Translations under genes and position numbers: made by a program
Part shown: in pieces, positions 60,979 to 64,000 of the stretch
Layout of the letters: every line of letters starts with the position of its first letter
How positions within the stretch are numbered: the stretch's first letter is position 1
Notes under the pieces: model-generated
Databases searched by the model: none
The model's input: only the letters and a program-made list of their open reading frames with translations
What the model was told of the DNA's origin: nothing
From: an uncultured Oscillibacter sp.
GTDB taxonomy: Bacteria; Bacillota; Clostridia; Oscillospirales; Oscillospiraceae
Reading direction: 5' to 3'
Length of the DNA stretch: 64,000 nt
NCBI GenBank assembly: GCA_905234565.1
Contig: CAJOHW010000001.1
Span: forward strand, 19,732-83,731

Positions 60979-62964
60979 TCACGCCTGTTCCAGGTAGGCG
61001 TCAATGGCGGCGGTGAGTTTCCGGCGCACGTCCTCCACGGCGGCGCCGCTGACCCGGCCTCCGGCGGCGGTGGAGTTGCCCCCGCCTCCCAAAGCCTCCA
61101 AAATCACCTGGACGTTCACGTCTCCCAAAGACCGGGCGGACAACAGTACGTCCTCCCCGTGGCGGAACACCACAAAGGACGCCTGGACGCCTTTTAACGT
61201 CAGCAGTTCGTCCGCCGCCTGGGCGGCGGTCACCCGGTCGATTCCGTCCTCGTCCGCCGCCGCTAAGGCAATGCCCGGGCGGATCACCTCTCCCCGGCGG
61301 ATGATGCCGTAACGGGCGATCATACCCGCCAAGTCGCTTTGGAACAATTTCTGCACCCGCTCCGTGTCCGCCCCGCGGCTCCGCAGAAACGACGCCGCCT
61401 CAAAGGTCCGGGCGCTGGTGCGCTGGGAGAAGTGCTTCGTGTCCAGCACCATGCCCGCCAGCATGGCGTCCGCCTCCCCCCGCAAGAGTACGGAAGAATC
61501 CTCCAACAGGTATTGCAGCAGTTCCGCCACCAGTTCCGACGCGGAGGACGCCCCCGGCTCGTGGAAACTGAACGCGGCGTTTTCGATGTATGAGGCGGCC
61601 CTGCGGTGGTGGTCAATCACCGCCACCCGGTTGCAGGACTCTAAAATCTGGGGGCTTTCCACCATCTCCGGACGGTTGGTGTCCACCACCACCAGCAGCG
61701 TCCCCGGCACCATGCGCAAAAACGCCTCGTTGGGATCCAGAAAGACCCCCTTATACTCCGGCAGGGCTTCCAGTTCCTCAATGAGCTCCCGGGCGGAACT
61801 GCCCTCCGCGCTGATGACAATATGGCAGGGTTTCCCCTTGGCCCGGGCGGCACAGCACACCCCCGCCGCCGCCCCTACCGCGTCCATGTCCGCGTGGGCG
61901 TGGCCCATGGCGTAGACCTCGTCGGCGTCCGCCATCAGTTCCCCCAGGGCGCTGGCCATGACCCGGGATTTCACCTTCGTCCGCTTCTCCGCCGCCTTGG
62001 CACGGCCTCCGAAAAACACGAAATCTACCCGGTTCCGGACCACCGCCTGGTCCCCGCCCCGGCTCAGGGCCATTTCCAGCGCCACACAGGCGCTCTGGTA
62101 CAGGGCGGGGAAGCCGTCCGCGTCCTTGCCCACGCCGATGGAAAGGGTGGCGTTCAAGCCCCCCGCCTGAATGTTCCGCAAGGTGTCCAGGACGGAGAAT
62201 TTCTCCGCCGTCAGACGGACACAGGTCTTTTCGTCAAAGAGATAGAGAAAGCGGTCCCGGGCCATGCGCAAAAGCAGGCCGTCCTTGGCCCAGTCGTTGA
62301 GCTTTTCTTCCAACTGGGCTTGCAAAGCGCTGCGGCGGGATTCCGGACAGGCTTTCATCAGGTCCTCATAGTTGTCCAGCACCAGCACGGCAATGACGGG
62401 CCGCCCCGCCTCGTAGACCTCCCGCAGGGCGTCCGTCTCCGTGGTCTCCACCCAGTAGGTTGTCGCTACCAGATTTTGATCCTTCCCCCGGGGACGGGCC
62501 ATACTGCCGTAGACCCGGAAGCGGCGTCCGTTCAGCTCCACGCCCTCCGGACACTCCCGCTTTCCCGCTAAGAGCCACTGGGCGGAAAAACCCGGCACCG
62601 TGTCCTCTAAGCGGGACTCAAACAGCCCCGCCTGCCGTCCCGCCAGACGGCTGAACCCCTCGTTGCTCCAAAGGATCTCCCCCGTGTCCGGACGGAACAC
62701 CATGGTCGGCAAAGGGGAGTTGATGAGGTTGGACTTTCCGGCCACATCCACGCTGCCCGTGACGCTGTCCAAATACTGCACCACCCGGACCCGGCGCTGG
62801 CGGCTCTCCCGCACAAACAGCAGACACAGCGCCGCCGCCGCCGCGCCCTCCGCCGCCGCCAGAGCCGGACTGAACGGCAACGCCGCCACTACAAACAGCG
62901 CCAGCGCGATGAAATACAACTTCATATTGGGTTCCGGCATCCGGAAGGCTTTCTTCCTCCCCAT
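60979..62964 (-). CDS. gdpP: Cyclic-di-AMP phosphodiesterase GdpP
   Basis: Degrades the second messenger c-di-AMP. The 661-residue protein has two membrane helices (about 14-55), a PAS-like domain (about 75-150), a degenerate GGDEF domain (about 175-290, no GGDEF motif visible) and a DHH/DHHA1 phosphodiesterase domain (about 315-655) with MGHAHADMDAVGAA and VIDHHRRA. The ATG at 62964 has AGGAGG seven bases upstream. A toxin-antitoxin remnant lies directly upstream on the same strand. Confidence 0.95.
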   Translation of the reverse strand: MGRKKAFRMPEPNMKLYFIALALFVVAALPFSPALAAAEGAAAAALCLLFVRESRQRRVRVVQYLDSVTGSVDVAGKSNLINSPLPTMVFRPDTGEILWSNEGFSRLAGRQAGLFESRLEDTVPGFSAQWLLAGKRECPEGVELNGRRFRVYGSMARPRGKDQNLVATTYWVETTETDALREVYEAGRPVIAVLVLDNYEDLMKACPESRRSALQAQLEEKLNDWAKDGLLLRMARDRFLYLFDEKTCVRLTAEKFSVLDTLRNIQAGGLNATLSIGVGKDADGFPALYQSACVALEMALSRGGDQAVVRNRVDFVFFGGRAKAAEKRTKVKSRVMASALGELMADADEVYAMGHAHADMDAVGAAAGVCCAARAKGKPCHIVISAEGSSARELIEELEALPEYKGVFLDPNEAFLRMVPGTLLVVVDTNRPEMVESPQILESCNRVAVIDHHRRAASYIENAAFSFHEPGASSASELVAELLQYLLEDSSVLLRGEADAMLAGMVLDTKHFSQRTSARTFEAASFLRSRGADTERVQKLFQSDLAGMIARYGIIRRGEVIRPGIALAAADEDGIDRVTAAQAADELLTLKGVQASFVVFRHGEDVLLSARSLGDVNVQVILEALGGGGNSTAAGGRVSGAAVEDVRRKLTAAIDAYLEQA

Positions 62965-62998
62965 TTCCGCGCCTCCTCCCAGTATTGTTACGCCGTAC

Positions 62999-63250
62999 AT
63001 AATATCGGTTGTAAATCTCCCCCCGGTTTCCGGCGTCAATCACATAGACCACCAGCATTCCATGATCTACGGTATAGATAATGCGGTAACTTCCCACCCG
63101 GAGGCGGAACAACCCCTCATGCCCTCTGAGCGGCCTGATGTCCTCCCCAAAAGGGAGACGCTCCACCGCATCAACGATCCGTTTCCGTTCCTTCTGCGGC
63201 AAGCGGTCCAGGAACTTCTTGGCACGCTTCTTTCACACAATGCGGTACAT
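62999..63250 (-). pseudogene. RelE/ParE-type toxin, broken by a TGA at codon 6
   Basis: Starting at the ATG that overlaps the antitoxin stop (TGATG), the frame reads MYRIV and then TGA at 63233-63235. After the stop the frame gives KKRAKKFLDRLPQKERKRIV, then PLRGHEGLFRLRVGSYRIIY and VYVIDAGNRGEIYNRYY, a typical RelE-family toxin to its end. The frame also lacks a normal stop and runs on into gdpP in another frame. A TTG at 63202 could start a shortened protein without the first strand and helix. I call it a pseudogene; a sequencing error at one base is the alternative. Confidence 0.75.
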
Positions 63251-63465
63251 CAGTCCAGGCCCCACTCTTTTTTGCATTCCTCCAGCGGGAAAAGCTGATC
63301 TTTCTCCGGATCCGGATCCTGTTCGTATTCCTCCATCAGCCGCTGGCAGAATCTCTCGTCCGCCTCTTCGTCCGCTGTGATCCCCTGGACATAGGCCAGT
63401 ACATAGCCCATCTTGTACTCCGGTACGCTGTCCAACAGGGAAAGAACCTTTTCTCGATCACTCAT
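63250..63465 (-). CDS. Antitoxin of a RelE-type module
   Basis: A 71-residue acidic protein with a short N-terminal helix region (SDREKVLSLLDSVPEYKMGY) and a Glu/Asp-rich C-terminus, the kind of protein that pairs with RelE-like toxins in gut Firmicutes. Its stop overlaps the toxin ATG, typical toxin-antitoxin coupling. It has its own strong promoter at 63525-63553. It looks intact although the toxin is not. Confidence 0.8.
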   Translation of the reverse strand: MSDREKVLSLLDSVPEYKMGYVLAYVQGITADEEADERFCQRLMEEYEQDPDPEKDQLFPLEECKKEWGLD

Positions 63466-63524
63466 GCGCGCTCCCCCGCCTTTCCGCCTAAGTCCTCACA
63501 GGCGTTTCACACCCTATTTCGCGT

Positions 63525-63553
63525 AGTATACCATTTTTAACGCCGGACCGCAA
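63525..63553 (-). promoter_or_regulatory. Promoter of the toxin-antitoxin module
   Basis: On the minus strand TTGCGG (63548-63553), 17 bases, TATACT (63525-63530) with an extended TGG. The antitoxin ATG is about 55 bases downstream. Confidence 0.85.
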
Positions 63554-63584
63554 CAAGGTTTTTCCCGCCCTGCCGCTTCTCCCC

Positions 63585-63613
63585 TTGCAATTTCAGGGAA
63601 ATTGGGGTAAAAT
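63585..63613 (+). promoter_or_regulatory. Promoter of the second leucine-rich-repeat gene
   Basis: TTGCAA (63585-63590), 17 bases, TAAAAT (63608-63613). It diverges from the toxin-antitoxin promoter and leaves a leader of about 100 bases before the ATG at 63722. Confidence 0.8.
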
Positions 63614-63721
63614 GTCCGAAGAAACCTGAATAAGGAGGGATCCCGCTGTCCGGTTTCCGGCGGTTCCGTTTCGCGGAATCGCCTGTCCACGCAAAATCGC
63701 AAGGATGAAGGAGAATCGAAT

Positions 63722-64000
63722 ATGAAAAAACGTATCACACATCTTTTACTGGCCTGTATCGCGGCCATAGCCCTGTTCTGCGCCAGTGCCGCCGCCGCCG
63801 GCGGAACCACAGAAAACGGCCTTACCTGGGACCTGGACAGCGACGGCGTCCTCACCCTCAGCGGCAATGGGGAGTTGGAGGATTTCAACAGCTCCGACGA
63901 CGCTCCCTGGGGAGAGGACCTGGATGACATTACCTCCGTCGTGGTGGAATCCGGCGTCACCGGGATTGGAGCCTATGCGTTTGCGGACTGCGTCAAACTG
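63722..64000 (+). CDS. Secreted BspA-type leucine-rich-repeat protein, N-terminal part
   Basis: The gene runs off the right edge after 93 codons. It has a signal peptide (KKRITHLLLACIAAIALFC, cleavage after the AAAA stretch) and a domain with LTWDLDSDGVLTLSGNGEL. It then enters a leucine-rich repeat (GVTGIGAYAFADCVKL). The order and sequence match the protein at 59684-60952 (WSLGSDGVLTIQG, GVTGIGNNAFAGCPNL), so they are paralogues. AAGGAG at 63708-63713 is eight bases before the ATG. Confidence 0.88.
   Translation, partial: MKKRITHLLLACIAAIALFCASAAAAGGTTENGLTWDLDSDGVLTLSGNGELEDFNSSDDAPWGEDLDDITSVVVESGVTGIGAYAFADCVKL

Noticed and set aside
63233-63235. TGA in the toxin gene read as selenocysteine
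   Set aside because: RelE toxins have no selenoprotein members and I see no SECIS-like hairpin just after the codon; a nonsense mutation is simpler.

Overview
The window looks like a chromosomal piece of a GC-rich, endospore-forming member of the Firmicutes, most likely an Oscillospiraceae-type gut Clostridium. The reasons are a spoIIIA operon, a GerS/YdcC-like lipoprotein next to alr, Firmicutes-type ribosomal proteins, many TTG/GTG starts behind strong AGGAGG sites, and vegetative promoters of the type TTGnnn-17-TAnnAT, often with an extended TGn. The family assignment is inference. I see no rRNA, tRNA, CRISPR array, prophage or transposase gene.

Layout. 1-2.7 kb: end of a zinc-type ABC importer (znuA-znuC-znuB) with a lipoprotein. 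2.7-5.4 kb: two half-size TauE/SafE proteins, a DUF1540 protein, and an NfeD/SPFH membrane pair. 5.4-9.1 kb: spoIIIAA-AB-AC-AD-AE-AF, closed by a terminator with no AG or AH. 9.1-18.8 kb: a small membrane protein, a two-component system followed by pyruvate kinase, a pseudouridine synthase, rarA with DUF951 and a 50-residue membrane ORF, then gltX-asnA. 18.9-25 kb (minus strand): a G5/3D cell-wall protein, uridine phosphorylase, YbjQ, mutS2 and recO.

25.1-41.7 kb (minus strand): the S10-spc-alpha supercluster from rpsJ to rplQ, including secY, adk, map, infA and rpoA, driven by a strong promoter at 41661-41689. 41.7-46.6 kb: pgi and a large secreted papain-like protease. 46.7-53.9 kb (mostly plus strand): nnr, a GerS-like lipoprotein, alr, a MazF toxin with no antitoxin gene, coaX (minus strand), ogt, a folate ECF S component and an unusual phosphoribosyltransferase. 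54-63.5 kb (minus strand): a damaged RelE-type toxin with its antitoxin, then gdpP, a leucine-rich-repeat protein, rplI, dnaB, tilS, hpt and ftsH. 63.7-64 kb: start of a second leucine-rich-repeat protein.

The most distinctive structure is not a gene. A 72-bp dispersed repeat with terminal inverted repeats occurs four times, always between genes (26574-26650, 34268-34341, 50169-50240, 51885-51962). Two copies sit inside the ribosomal supercluster. A second, double-hairpin repeat occurs three times (41751-41807, 41851-41900, 50251-50297). Both families meet in the alr-mazF gap, where an antitoxin gene would be expected.
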